A stretch of DNA of 64,000 nucleotides from Isoetes taiwanensis (Eukaryota; Streptophyta; Lycopodiopsida; Isoetales; Isoetaceae), in assembly GCA_021234155.1 (NCBI GenBank), contig JAJEKV010000072.1, positions 1,716,526-1,780,525 on the forward strand, written 5' to 3'. The notes under the pieces were generated by a model. It did not search any database. It was given only the letters and a program-made list of their open reading frames with translations, and was not told the origin of the DNA. Positions 46,675 to 57,965 of the stretch are shown one piece after another (position 1 is the first letter of the stretch; every line of letters starts with the position of its first letter). The position numbers and the translations under genes are program-made.

Positions 46675-48905
46675 CAAAAGCCAAAATCAAGGGATGAAAA
46701 TAAGTGAGAAAATTCATGAATAAGTGAAGGAGAAGATGTTGGTCTTCATGCTGCATACGAAGAGCATGCCTCAGAACAAGCATCTGTGAAGATGCCAGCA
46801 GCAGCTATAGAGGCAGCATAGGTATTTAGGATCGAGGCCCTAGCAAGCAAGCTTAATATCTTGACGTTATTATTCAAAGGTAAAGATTGGGCATGAGCAA
46901 GGACCTGGCAAATCTCTTTTTTTTTAACAATAATATATGAGAGGATGAGTAGTGAAAAGTTTGAGACTTGCTTCAAAATTTAGAAAACTGTAGTGAGAAG
47001 TTCGAGTCTTGCTCTTTAACTTCTGAGATTTGTAGATGTGAACTCATGTAGACCAAATGCAGAAGTTCCAATATTGCAACAACAAAGCAGGTTGATATAT
47101 TTGTGCTAGAGTCCCTTTCAAACTTCCGAAGTCCTATCTGGGCAGCTATGGCATGGGAGTCCCTGTCCATGTTCTAGGTGTGTCATTATTAACTTATCAT
47201 TTGATTCTAGACAGTTGTTTCTATGTTTGATTGTGAACACAAGCGATTGCTTATCACGAATGTTTTGCATCAATTGGGAAATGTGTTTGCACCTTCATAT
47301 TAAGCTTTAGAATTGAGGCAAAACCAAAATAATGAGTTAAAATAGAGGACATTGAAGTGGCACATTCCTCGCTTTTTTAGTGCTTCAAAATGCTGGTCAC
47401 TTAATGTAGAAGAGGATGTTGCACAGTCTATTCATGATATCTAGGGAATCTTCTTGTAAAATGGCCTAAAGATAAACTATCAAAGACTCTACATTGAAGA
47501 ATTTGTAGGGCACTATTCTAGACTCACATTTGTCATCTAATTTGTTCCAAAGATTTGGGCAATCAAGCAACACCATTAATGGTATATTCGGCGATAGCTA
47601 CCATGAAGTTAACGATTCTTGCTTCTGGAAGCACCTGGATATTTGGGAGCACCTCACATTTGGCCGTGAGATACCTGCTTCCTTTGGTAGGTTCATGATC
47701 ATTTTTTCATAATTTTCTTATGGGCCTACATATATGAAAATCATTGCGGGGGATTGAGGTTGATGCAAAGAAAGGAGGTTTGCCATCCAACGAAAGTTAG
47801 ATCCATTTTTGCATGGCATTTGCATTAACTTAGTTAGGTCCAGCAGGCAGCCTTTCATGATTGTTCGAAAGACTAATCTGTAGCAAGTAGAGATTAGGTT
47901 TATTATCCTTCAAAAATTGAGTTATCATTGTGTTGTACCTTTGCAAGAACAAATCTGAACTTTGCAAGAATAACAAATCTGAGATAACGTTTATTCTGTT
48001 TACATAACGCTTGTGCTAGCATAGGAGCAATAGAAAAGGGACGAAAGATACACAGAGATGCTACAAAAAATAGTGCTGAGCTAGATGTCTTTGTTGGGAG
48101 TGCTCTGGTTGATATGTATGCTAAATGTGGCTCGGTTGCAGATGCACAAAGAGTCTTTGAAAGGCTGCCAATTCAGAATACTGCAGCTTGGAATGCAATG
48201 ATAAGAGGATACAGTACTAACCACAAGTGTAGCATGGCTATACAATGTTTTGATGCCATGATGCAACAGAACATACAACCAGATAGTATTACTTTCATAT
48301 GTGTTCTCACTGCATGCAGTCGTGCCAGCTTAGTGACCACAGGTCAAGTGTATTTTAAAAATATGCAAGAAAAATACGGCATTATTCCAACAGCCGATCA
48401 TTACAGTTGCATGATTGATCTTTTTGCACGATCAGGACACCTGTTTGAGGCAGTACATTTACTAGAGACCTTGCCATCCTACACATCTATAGAATCATGG
48501 ATGGCTTTGCTTAGTTCTTGCAAAGTTTATGGGGAAGTAGAATTAGGACTCAGGTGTTTTCAGCAGTTAGTCCAGATAGACAAAGAAAGCACTTCCCCAT
48601 ATGTGCTTCTCAAAACAGCATCTATGCAGGTGCTGGAATGTACATTGATGCAGTCAGAATAAGAGAGCTGAGAAAAAATACCGGGGTGGAGAAAAAGCCT
48701 GCAACGGTATTTATAGAGATCAATGAGAAGTCTTGACTTAGCCATCTTTCATGTTGCCCCTAAGCACATTAGGCCTGGTTCACACTGCAATTCAAAATAG
48801 CACCCAAAATGCCAAAGGCACATTTCCTCATTGTATCTGTCCTATCCTTTATGGTGACGATCTACATAAGGGTTTTAATCACCACATATCAACCAGAGCA
48901 ATATT
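46675..48905. repeat. Right arm of long inverted repeat
   Basis: Pairs with 44180-46426 as described for the left arm. Carries the open PPR fragment. Confidence 0.9.
48078..48733 (+). CDS. PPR protein C-terminal fragment (PLS class, E domain)
   Basis: An open frame from about 48078 with ATG at 48114: DVFVGSALVDMYAKCGSVAD-type repeat, FERLPIQNTAAWNAMIRGYS, FDAMMQQNIQPDSITFICVL, ADHYSCMIDLFARSGHLFEA, then the E motif region (SWMALLSSCKVYGEVELGLR). After a one-base shift near 48600-48640, RELRKNTGVEKKPATVFIEI follows up to a stop near 48735. This is the C-terminal end of an organellar RNA-binding PPR protein, without its N-terminal repeats and without DYW. It is likely a host gene piece captured by the Helitron-like element. 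It is still mostly open, unlike its inverted twin. Confidence 0.75.
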
Positions 48906-48979
48906 ACGGTTTCTTTTGCAATATTGTCCCACTTTTGTTGTCTTATAAAAAGCCCAGCAACGCTGGGCACTTTTTCTAG

Positions 48980-49129
48980 TTATAAATAAGATGATATGCA
49001 TGTCTGTATTTTTTGAACAATATAAAAGAGTGAACAGACACCATCTTTGCAACCTGATATTTAACAGACCATATGCATCCTGTCAGACACACATTAAACT
49101 ATTAACAATACAATGGGTTTTCTGAATGG
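48980..49129. other. Spacer
   Basis: Short AT-rich flank right of the Helitron end. Confidence 0.5.
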
Positions 49130-51390
49130 AAGACTTTTGAGCTTCTTATGTGGCCATGTACACGTTCCAAATTCCAAATTCTCTGCATCTTTCCTGTAAA
49201 ACTGGCAATACAACCTTGAGGTCTTTCGATGCTTAGATCAGTATCCAAGCTGCCATTATAAGCCAGGGCTCCCTTATTTAACATTTGGCAAGGAGCTGAA
49301 GCAATTGTTACCAGCTTCGTCTTTGGATTCCCAGCACAACCAATACCTGTGGAAAGAAACCACAATATGGCATGGGCATGCTTAATGCATCAAGGCTTTT
49401 ACATAGTTAAGGCCTTGGAAGAAATATCATGAGAGAACTTTAGTACAGGGCATTTGCTGCAAAGCCAGCCATCAAATGGTATTTTCAAATATGGAGATTT
49501 TAAGAGGGACGATCTACAGGACGTAAAATACATTCATTTCATTGTCTCAAATACAAAAGGAGGGAGCTAAGGCATTAGGAATTTACACTGTGCATGTGCA
49601 TCTTTTCTCGAGATGGTTTGTTCCCAATCATGCTTATATTCGATCCCCCTGCATGATTCATGCATTGCTCTATTAAAACACATTGAGAACAAATGAAATA
49701 TCCTACAAAGGAAATAAGAGTAGACCTATATATGTCATAAGGCTTGATGTGTAGTATGTGCACAAAGAAGACCTAATAATTCGAATGCTAATCACATAAG
49801 TATAACATAAGTATAATGTTCTGGAAACGGTATGGACAATGGGCTATATTGCCTTATCTGAAATGACTTTAGTGGGCTCTTCTATAATTGTCCACGGTAT
49901 TACTATAGAGCACACATCTACCACAATATAGAACTAAACTATAAAGCTCATCTGGAAAACTTAGTCAGATAAAATTTCTCATATTGATAACTAACAATAT
50001 TAGGCAAATACTAAGAAGATAATGCATATTCAAAGTCAACATACTGTATAACTAACCTGCATTCACATGAAGAAACTAATCCAATTGATTTCAAAGTAAA
50101 GAGTTGATAAACAATTGGTAACCATCAAGATGTTGAAGGCTGCTGCAGCAGATGTGATTATATTCAGCATATAGAACAATAAATAAGAGAGGCCATATGG
50201 AAACAATCAACAAACCCTCTTCTCCTTGGAAGGTAAATTTATGTCTTTCCTTGCATATCTACATGCACTTTTAAGTGCTTTCTTGTCTTAAATGACTTTG
50301 TTCCCATATTCAACATATAACCTTGTCTATTTTGAAAAAAAAAAGGAAATGCTCAGAATAAAAAAAAGATGCAGTACCATTGTAGATTCTTCAAGATCAC
50401 TATCAGAGTCCACACCAAGCTTCACATTATCATATAATATCCAGAAAAGCAAATATGTGTTACATCTTCTAGAAAGCGAAGCCTCCATAGATGAAGTATG
50501 AAGAGCTTAAAGAATCCATAGGAATCTTATCAGGCCAAGAGATAGCGTGTAATAGCCTACTCCGATGATCTTACTGCACATGACATCTCTGAGGGCGTGA
50601 TACCCCTGAATGGGTTGCTCAAAAGAATAAGAAAATAGGAAATACAGGTTTTGCAGCATAACCTAGAACGGATATTGACTGCCAGCAGTGTCTACTGGCA
50701 AGATAAGAACAGAGACTGTAGGAGAATCCACTTAGCCAGCTAGAAACAAAGAAATTACAAACCCTAACCTGCAAATTGAAGCTACATGTCTAATCGCCAT
50801 TTGTAACCTGCACGATGTTAACAAAAGTAATCTAGGATGGGATTAAGCCATGCCCACAGAGAAAATGTCTACGATGCAAGGAAGCACTGTGGCATGAGTT
50901 CTGACATGCATCTGGCAATAAGGCTTTGTGGACCGCTGCATCTAAGCAATAAGATCCTAGTTCTTGAACGCGGCAACCAAACTCTCTAAAATGCAGATTC
51001 CACTTGTCTAATCATTGATGCGCTTCAGTAAAAGCAATACCTGACATGTATTCCCGTCTAGCGATTGTCGAATCCAGTGTGACCCAGAGTTGATTCGACT
51101 TGTAGAGCTGTGTTCTGAAAAATCCAAAGCAAACCAAAAGCCAAAGTTATTCAAACTCCCAAATCAGTAGATGAACATAAACGATTTACGCAATAGATTT
51201 ATCAATCCACAGATCAATATACCCACCAAATTACATTGCATGCATCTACCGTTGATTTATTTGCCAAGAATCATTATGCAACGATTTTTACAGCGTCTGT
51301 TGCAACAAAAAACACCATTTCACATAGCCATTAGCAAAAAGTATATGAAGTCGCACCTGTTTTGGAGTTTAAAGAGGATCTATCCATTTC
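49130..51390 (-). CDS. Weak multi-exon gene candidate
   Basis: Pieces with good splice sites on the minus strand: MDRSSLNSKT (51390-51360, donor ACAG|GTGCGA); an in-frame continuing exon at about 51116-51043 (HSSTSRINSGSHWIRQSLDG) ending CAG|GTATTG; an exon at about 50480-50378 (CNTYLLFWILYDNVKLGVDS, then DSDLEESTM|GTACTG); and a terminal piece at about 49350-49127 (GCAGNPKTKLVTIASAPCQM to a stop). The first two join in frame. The link to the others needs an unseen exon. I do not recognise the protein. Could be a lineage-specific gene or chance. Confidence 0.3.
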
Positions 51391-52308
51391 GGAATGGATA
51401 ATATACCTGCTGATGAATAGATGGTGCACACAGAAAGGGGAAGAAATTCGTGGCAATGCATGCCCGGATGGAAAGGGGCAAAAAAAAGCAAGAAAAACCC
51501 CAAAAACCCTCAGTTTGGAAATCATATTAAAAAATTTGCTAGCGATTTTTGGAAGCACCGAAATATTTTCCGACGACCAAAATGCCAACAATCTTAGGAA
51601 ATCATGCTAAAAAAAAAAACCAACCAAGCCCAACCAAGCCCAACCAAACCTAGAGCCTTTCCTGAAATTCTAGCCTATCCACTTATGACTTCCACATCAG
51701 CAAAAACTGGTGTGGCTATTTTTAGGCTGTTAGATCTGACATTTTCTAAATCTATGGCCAGCGAAATTAGATAAGCCCAAGAAAATGACCCAAGCCCAAG
51801 AAAATGACACGGAGATGTCATTCGTCGCAATTGTTGATCTTTGGTTTTTTTCTTCCTTTGGTGTTGGCATTCTACCAGATCGAATTCGATGCTGCGACGA
51901 TTGAGCACATCTGGTTTTGTTGTCATCAATCCGGTTCTGTTGCAGATGGCCATAGACAGCAGCGCTATTGGGCGCAAATTTCAATTGGGCGCTTCTTGCA
52001 TAAGTAGAACAAAGGTTTGAGAATTTTGAAGCCCGAATAAAATAAGGGTCTTATCTGCCTTCTCGTTCATCCTAGGATTTCTTTTCTGTCAGGCTTATAA
52101 AGCCAACCGCAATGTCAATCCTTGAATCAATCCCTTCGTCACTGTGCCTTCTCGTCCAATCTCGATTTCTTTAAATCCATGGCTGCACAAATTAGAAAAA
52201 GTTAGGAAAATAGGCAACGGAGATAGGAAGAAAGACAATAACGGGTACCCTAGCATGTTCTAGAGGTTCATTGCTCAACCAGGTTTGGATTTATTTGAAT
52301 AGTTATTG
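51391..52308. other. Intergenic, left flank of the LTR element
   Basis: Contains a short CCCAACCAAGCCCAACCAA run at 51617-51645. A minus-strand frame 51984-51675 is not recognisable. The five bases before the LTR are TATTG. Confidence 0.45.
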
Positions 52309-53846
52309 TGACGTTCCAGGTATCTATATGGTATACGTATACATACTATGACACGTCACCAGTACATAGTGGGCCTAAGGGCCCAAGTGGGGGTTCGCCT
52401 ATAATGGATTTTATTAGCTATGCTAATAAAACCAATGGATAATTATGGATTATAGTGGCATAATTAACCTAATTATGCTATTATGGTCTAATTAACTAAT
52501 GGTCACCAATAAGGGGGTGCCACCTGGCCCAAATCGATTGGCCACCATTTTGGGACATGCAATAGGGGTCCTACCCCCAATTCATCCCAAATTCGAATTG
52601 GGAGTGACGAGGAGCAGCAGCCAGCAGCTTACACTCGTTTTTGCCAACACTTACCCACCAGCCTCGAACTATGGATGCCTACCATGACCATGGCTCTAGC
52701 CAAGACACTGGTTAGTCAATAGATAGCTTCTTTCTCGATGACACTTCTTTGAGTAGATGGAATGATTAAATTCTCTTTTATAAGTTGTTCTAAACACTTG
52801 AATGGTATTTACATTAGTTCTTTCTGCTTCTTCCGTGTATTGGGAATTAAGAGAAGGGTAGAGACCTAAAAGCCTCTTAGCATTAGAGATGTCTCTAGCT
52901 AGATCCCTTAATACCCAATAATTGCGGCCTGTGCACAAGAGCCAACCTGGCTGTGGATGCTATGATGTGGTTCAGCACCAGACAACGAGTATGAGGGTTG
53001 AATCGGGGTGGGGTCTTGCCTAGCGTGGCTACAGGACTCCTATAGTGTGCTAGGCTTATAGCCGGTCACTGTGTGTGGGCCGGGTATGGGTCTGACACTC
53101 TCTGGGCCGGAGGGCGTGAGTCTATATGGCCATCCTGGGCTCGAACGGGCTAGTGAGCTAGCCTTTAGATTTAGGGGAGTAAGTCGAGTATAGATGCGAG
53201 GGTCACTGAGGGGGCACGTGTTCTCTAGCACACCCAGGGATCCGTCATACTCGGGGAGGAGACGCCTCTCTGACCTGCCTCATCGGACCGGGGAGATGTA
53301 ACCCGGAGTAGTCCCGAAGGGTGATTCCTTGGGATTGCGTCTCCGGAGGGCTACAAGCACGTCATAGCATGATTCAACCTATCTGCAAGGTGTGCACAGG
53401 AGGGGCGGATGGAGTGGACAACCCTAGCCATTGTCTTATGCCAGCCAACGCCATGTTATACTTTCGTCTGTTGATATCTTGAGGCCCTGGCCATCAGTTG
53501 ATCCCTTGGAGTCTGAGCCCGGGGTAGTGCCTTGTCATGGTGTTATTTATTTCATGTTATTATGGATGTATTATCTTTTCCGTGACGATGATGGATGGGC
53601 CACCTTCCGTGGTGGTATATTATTTGCATGATGATTGTATGCTAACGTGTATGTATGCTTCCGCTGTATAGGCTTTCCCATAGAGGACGTGGGACGAATG
53701 ACACCTCCGTGTTCCTCGCTCGGACACTTGGCCATCCCAAGTGGTCCGAGTATGACAGAGGGCCTTGCCATGGTGATGTAGTTGCCATGGGAGGGGAATT
53801 CCCATATTTATATGATGGGAGCATCGTATAGATTCTGGGAGCGTCA
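52309..53846 (+). repeat. 5' LTR, 1538 bp
   Basis: Starts TGACGTTCC and ends GGAGCGTCA, a 9-base inverted terminus with one mismatch. Its first ~690 bases are repeated from 63317 to the window end with few substitutions and a roughly 10-base insertion at about 63553. AATAAA occurs near 52424. The small ORFs in it are not genes. Confidence 0.95.
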
Positions 53847-53849
53847 CAG

Positions 53850-53861
53850 TGGTATCAGAGC
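53850..53861 (+). promoter_or_regulatory. Primer binding site, initiator-Met tRNA
   Basis: TGGTATCAGAGC, the standard plant LTR-element PBS complementary to the 3' end of tRNA-iMet, three bases after the LTR end. Confidence 0.95.
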
Positions 53862-54471
53862 ATGGTTTTGGTGGACCAAAATTATTAGTCTAACTCATTA
53901 GTTGATGGTACTCCTCCTAGGTTAGAGCGTTCCAACTCTGTAGTTAGCATCTTAGTTGGCCTAGTTATGGGAGGAATGACCTAGTTGTATGGAAAAAGTG
54001 CTCTCTAGTGGAGTGGCTAAGGTCAGAAAGTGGAGCCAGAGGTTCGATTTTTGTAATCGCCATAACTTTCTCCACCTAGCTCGGATCGACGAGATTTTTG
54101 TTCAAGCGCGTCGCGCATGGTCCAAAACCCTAGGGGAGTTGTCATCCGGCAGCAACAGATCGACGAAGGGGCCCAAAATCCAACTCGGGCACCGCTCAGG
54201 TTTGGGCGCTCCAGAATCGCGGTAGAAATGCGTATAACCCGACTAGCAACCGACCGTATATTGGCGCATATTCCCGCCATATAAATTTAAAAAGAAAAAA
54301 AAAGTTTCAAAAAAATTTTAAATTAAAAAGTGAAGAGACGTTTCTTTTTGTGCCCGCCTTAGCCACAGCCACCGGAACCCGAGCTTGCAACCCCGTCTCT
54401 GCCTGTGCCCTCGCCATCTCCAATCTTTAGCGCCTCACTTCCCGTCTTCCCTCCAGTCATCGTCTTTGTCC
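53862..54471 (+). other. Leader between PBS and ORF1
   Basis: No long ORF. Contains an A/T-rich run at 54285-54335 and a C-rich stretch immediately before the ORF1 ATG. The apparent upstream extension of ORF1 to 54385 has no ATG. Confidence 0.6.
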
Positions 54472-55764
54472 ATGGCCCATACCAAAGGTACTTTGAGCCC
54501 CGCCAACTTCACAATCCCTCAGATCTACGCCATGCTTGGGGAGCACCTGGCCACCGACCCTGATATGGTCGAGCTCCTCTTAAACGAGTTGGTGCAGCAT
54601 TTCAGTGATGGTCTGAGGATACCCTACCCCATATTCCACCTCTTCGAACGCTTCTTGATCAAGTTTAACCTCCAACGGCAGGCGTATACCATGGTCGAGC
54701 AACCCGACCAGGTTATGGTACTGGTTAAGTTTTACCCACCTGAGTGCGAAGAATATCCTGAAGAGGAGGCCATTCGGAGAGAGGCGGCCCGCATCAGGGG
54801 ACTGGCCCGCGAGGACGACACCAGGGAGATAAAAAGGGGTGACACCGCGTCTAGGGGCCGTGAGTACGTCTACCTAGGTGATGGGAGAGCCATCATCAAT
54901 CGTGAGCCCAACGAACTTCCCACATATGAGTGGAATGAGGCTACCCAGAGCTTCACGTGCGGTGAGATCCCATCACATGTCAGCCTGGATTACCTGATTA
55001 CGGTCCAGTTGGATATGCGACTCCGGCCAGACCGCTACCATCAAGAGCTGCTTCGAAGGGTCGCGGCTCGGCGGTTTGCTCAGGTAGAAGCCGACATGGC
55101 AACAGCCCGTGAGGCCAGGGAATGGGCAGAAAAGGCCCAACAAGAGCAACCACAGAAGGCGCAGCAGGAGCAGCAACAAAACCCGGACCAGCAGCAGCGG
55201 CAGCAGCAGGCCAACACAGAGCAGGAAACCCCGTGTGGGCCCGATCCGGTGGACAAGCCGCCTATTAAGAGACGTCGGAAGTCCACCGCTCGGAAGTCCG
55301 GCAGCCAGTATAAGAAAAAGCTCAAGGCTGTCGGGAGCATAGGGAAACACACAAGCTCGAGTCGCCGGCAAGAACGGATGGATACCGCACGGCCCCATCC
55401 AGTTTCTGCAAGCAAAACCCTACCCAAGAAGTCTGGCCCGATTCCAAAAGCTGCTACCTCAAGAAAGCCCCATCGTTTCAAACCGGGCACCGTGGCCTTA
55501 CGGGAAATCCTTAAATACCAGAAGACCACGGAGCTGCTACTGAGGAAGCTCCCTTTTAAGAGGTTGGTCAAAGAGATAGCACAAGAGTTTAAGACCGACC
55601 TCCGCTTCCAGACCTTTGCTATTTTGGCACTTCAGGAAGCTGCTGAAGCCTACCTAATTGCTCTTTTCAGTGACGCGAACCTTTGCGCTATCCACGCAAA
55701 GAGAGTCACAATTATGACCAAGGATTTAGCTCTTGCCCGGAGAATCCGGGGAGATCATCTTTAG
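54472..55764 (+). CDS. ORF1: unknown N-terminal domain fused to histone H3
   Basis: 430 codons, fully open, ATG at 54472, stop at 55762-55764. Residues 1-222: unknown, mostly helical, acidic-to-mixed. 223-252: Gln-rich. 264-332: a basic, H3-tail-like segment with KSTARKS (residues 270-276, compare H3 QTARKS around K9), KKKL (compare RKQL) and KKSGP (319-323, compare RKSAP around K27). 333-430: an H3 core aligned without gaps: [63 protein letters not shown] and LARRIRG. Equivalents of K56, K79, C110, H113, K115 and K122 are kept. H3 positions 86-90 read T-F-A-I-L, so 90 is Leu as in H3.3 but 87 is Phe. Loop 1 has normal length, so it is not CENH3-like. Known: H3 pairs with H4 in nucleosomes. 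Inferred: a retrotransposon-encoded chromatin protein. Intronless and in the sense of the element, it lies before gag. Confidence 0.95.
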   Translation: MAHTKGTLSPANFTIPQIYAMLGEHLATDPDMVELLLNELVQHFSDGLRIPYPIFHLFERFLIKFNLQRQAYTMVEQPDQVMVLVKFYPPECEEYPEEEAIRREAARIRGLAREDDTREIKRGDTASRGREYVYLGDGRAIINREPNELPTYEWNEATQSFTCGEIPSHVSLDYLITVQLDMRLRPDRYHQELLRRVAARRFAQVEADMATAREAREWAEKAQQEQPQKAQQEQQQNPDQQQRQQQANTEQETPCGPDPVDKPPIKRRRKSTARKSGSQYKKKLKAVGSIGKHTSSSRRQERMDTARPHPVSASKTLPKKSGPIPKAATSRKPHRFKPGTVALREILKYQKTTELLLRKLPFKRLVKEIAQEFKTDLRFQTFAILALQEAAEAYLIALFSDANLCAIHAKRVTIMTKDLALARRIRGDHL

Positions 55765-56001
55765 TTGCCTTTAGGCATATCCACTGTACCAATTTTGTAA
55801 GGATGAATATTAATCCAATTTTTGTTCACTTTGTCTCTGTTGCAAAAAATAAATAAATAAATAAATAAATAACTAATTTTTGATAATTATTGAATGCTGA
55901 CGTCAGCATAAAAGTAGAAAGGGTATTTCAAAGTTTTTAGGGTTTCATTCCTCATCACTTACCTTTCTGTTCATCTTCCTCCTTCATTCCTTCCAGCGTC
56001 A
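55765..56001 (+). other. Inter-ORF region with poly(A)-like and TATA-like sequence
   Basis: AAAATAAATAAATAAATAAA at 55846-55870 looks like a 3' end or polyadenylation area. Then TGACGTCAGCATAAAAGTAG at about 55902-55918 combines a TGACGTCA palindrome (bZIP/CRE-like) with a TATA-like CATAAAAG about 90 bases before the ORF2 ATG. This suggests that ORF2 may have its own promoter; not proven. Confidence 0.4.
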
Positions 56002-57374
56002 ATGGCCACTGCCAACCTGCTTGAATGGTATCAAGATGGGGAACACTGGGACCCTCAAGTCCCCTTCGACCTCCTATAGCCTTTCCTACTCCAACGCATA
56101 GGTCTCATATCCAACATGCAGAGTCACCCTGACTATGCTGGATTTTTGGAGTTCTACACCGAGGAGATGATTCCTCTTTGCATCCCTTTGGGAGAACCCC
56201 CACAGCTTTACATTGAGCGAGCTGTGGTGAGGGAGATGCTTGAAGGAGACACCCACGCATACGATGTGCTTAAGGGCAAACTCTGGTGGGGCCGTAACCC
56301 ACCCGTCGTCATACATGAGGGTCAGCAGTTCCTTGAAGTGGCCTTTGCTTTGGCCATCCTCATGGATCAGTATGTGGAGGATGAGGCCCTGCTAGCAGAG
56401 AAGGGCAAGGTCCCGAAGTCATTAGATGAGGAAGAGGACGAGCATATTGGGATGGATGACTTCGTTTGGTGGAAGCAGTTGGCCGAGGAGATGCTGCCAC
56501 ACCGGGAGCGAGGGGCACCCCTGTCTGGGGTGGATGCCCTTACAGTTGTCTATCACCAAGGTCAGGAGTTCCTCCTCTTGGATGATATTCTCTGGACATA
56601 CCATGTAGTGGCCGGTTTGAAGGGACGGGAGAAAGTACAAGTCCTTTATGAACTGGCAGAATATTGCATGGATGACTTCATCGATTTTACACCAGTGGAC
56701 CTTCCTCCAGAGGTGCAGCAGCTGCTTCAGTTCCACCAGCAGACCATAGAGCCGGCCGACACTCTTCTTCGGCTTAGAGATCTTGTACTTCAAGATCCCC
56801 CATCTCAGCCTCCCACGGAAGCCTTCACGGCCATGGGACCCCATGTCCCAAACATCAACATGGTCGAGATCCCCTCCGACTCAGATGAAGAAGGGGAAGA
56901 CCTTTATCATAACCCTGCCCATCTTAGGGAGGAGAAGGAGGAGCTTAAGGAGGAAGAGGTCCTTATGGACCTGGATAAGGAGATAGCCACTTCGGTTACT
57001 CCACAAGGAAAAGCGTTGGGGAACCACAGAACCCGCTTCTTCTCTTTGTGGCCCGGGACTTGGCCCCGAAAGCCGAGGCATCGTGGTGGAGCCTCCGTGC
57101 TTTGTCCACTTTGGCAGGGCACAAGAAGTTGTCGTACCGTGTCCTCACTTATGTGTTGGTGCGCCGGGACTTCGCCCTTACCGCCTTGGGCCAGGACATA
57201 GCACCCTGGATGAGTATGAAGCTCCTCACGGCAGCCCCTTTAGCTGTTGCCTATCCCCCAGAGGTTGCATCCCTTGCGGATGCCATGGTTGACCCAGGGG
57301 TCACCCCGTTACGCCATCGCCGGCCACCATCACCTCCTACACCAATGGACCAGGATGCGGGGCCTAGCTCCTAG
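56002..57374 (+). pseudogene. ORF2: acidic accessory protein, unknown function, lightly damaged
   Basis: ATG at 56002 (MATANLLEWYQDGEHWDPQV), one in-frame TAG near 56077, then open from 56080 to about 57010. A one-base shift there moves the frame to the ARDLAPKAEASWWSLRALST continuation ending at 57374. About 455 residues if read through. It contains two similar blocks (VVIHEGQQFLEVAFALAIL and VVYHQGQEFLLLDDILWTY) that look like an internal duplication. A strongly acidic segment follows (DSDEEGEDLY, EEKEELKEEEVLMDLDKEI), then a conserved-looking C-terminal segment (SYRVLTYVLVRRDFALTALG). No known domain recognised. Acidic stretches are common in histone-binding proteins, which is only a hint here. 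Same strand and position class as ORF1. Confidence 0.7.
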
Positions 57375-57566
57375 CTAGATGTAACAGCCATTATAGAGTA
57401 TGGCCTTTGGCCACTCAAAAAAATATGTAATATTGCATTGATATTTTCATGCACTTTTGAATACAAGCAATTTTTTTTTTTCCTACAATACTTGTCTTTC
57501 TCTTTCTAGAGTTTGAAGTATAAGGAATAATTCATTTGTTGTATATCCATTCTTGCCTTCTTACAG
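57375..57566 (+). other. Inter-ORF region
   Basis: T-rich run at 57472-57483, and a pyrimidine tract with an acceptor-like CTTCTTACAG at 57557-57566 directly before ORF3. ORF3 may therefore be reached by splicing. Confidence 0.4.
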
Positions 57567-57965
57567 AAGAAGAAGAGGAAGAAGAAAAAGAAGAGAAAGA
57601 ATAAGAAGAAGAAGAGCAAGAGGAAGAAGACGAAGAAGAGGAAGAAGAAGAGGGAGAGCCATACGACCCCATCAAGGGCTTTGAAATAGTTAACATCCTT
57701 CGTGACCATGCTTTCGAACATTTACAGCTTACGCTTCGTCGAACTTGGTCGTATTGGGACTGCACTAAGCAAGAAGCTTTTAATGATGCTAATGATCATC
57801 TTTGGTAGATATATTATGCGCTCCGAGATCTCTTTAAACTTCTAATCATCAGCCCTACTTTGGAATTCCAGTACGTCATCATCCAAGCTTGGGCTAGGTA
57901 AAAAATGGTCCGGGCAGTGAGGGAGAGTATTCGACACTCTATTCTATATCCCTTTATGCAGCCCT
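57567..57965 (+). pseudogene. ORF3: Glu-rich accessory ORF, degraded
   Basis: An acidic run (EEEEEEEKEEKE, one TAA, then EEEEQEEEDEEEEEEEGE) is followed by PYDPIKGFEIVNILRDHAFE and HLQLTLRRTWSYWDCTKQEA. After a TAG comes IYYALRDLFKLLIISPTLEF, another TAG, then MVRAVRESIRHSILYPFMQP. Read through, it would be about 130 residues with an acidic head and a helical, aromatic-rich tail. Function unknown. The following AATAATAAAAG at 58060-58071 may be its polyadenylation area. Confidence 0.5.

Larger units (their letters stand above)
40748..48979. mobile_element. Helitron-like composite with inverted 3' ends
   Basis: Left edge 40748 and right edge 48979 carry the same 83-bp sequence in opposite orientation. 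Each shows hairpin GCCCAGCAACGCTGGGC, then ACTTTTT and CTAG followed by T outside, so both edges look like Helitron 3' ends. Inside are an inserted or unrelated left block (40832-44178), a long inverted repeat (44180-48905) and PPR gene fragments. A plausible 5' end for a plus-strand Helitron is TCTATCTATATATAATACTA at 42483, giving 42483-48979 as the simplest single element; the left 3' end would then belong to a second, minus-strand copy. Confidence 0.6.

Noticed and set aside
54973..55571. Minus-strand ORFs opposite the H3 fusion ORF
   Set aside because: Shadows of a real plus-strand coding region.
55468..55761. CENH3 (centromeric H3) interpretation of the fusion
   Set aside because: Loop 1 has canonical length and the core is much closer to H3.1/H3.3 than to CENH3.
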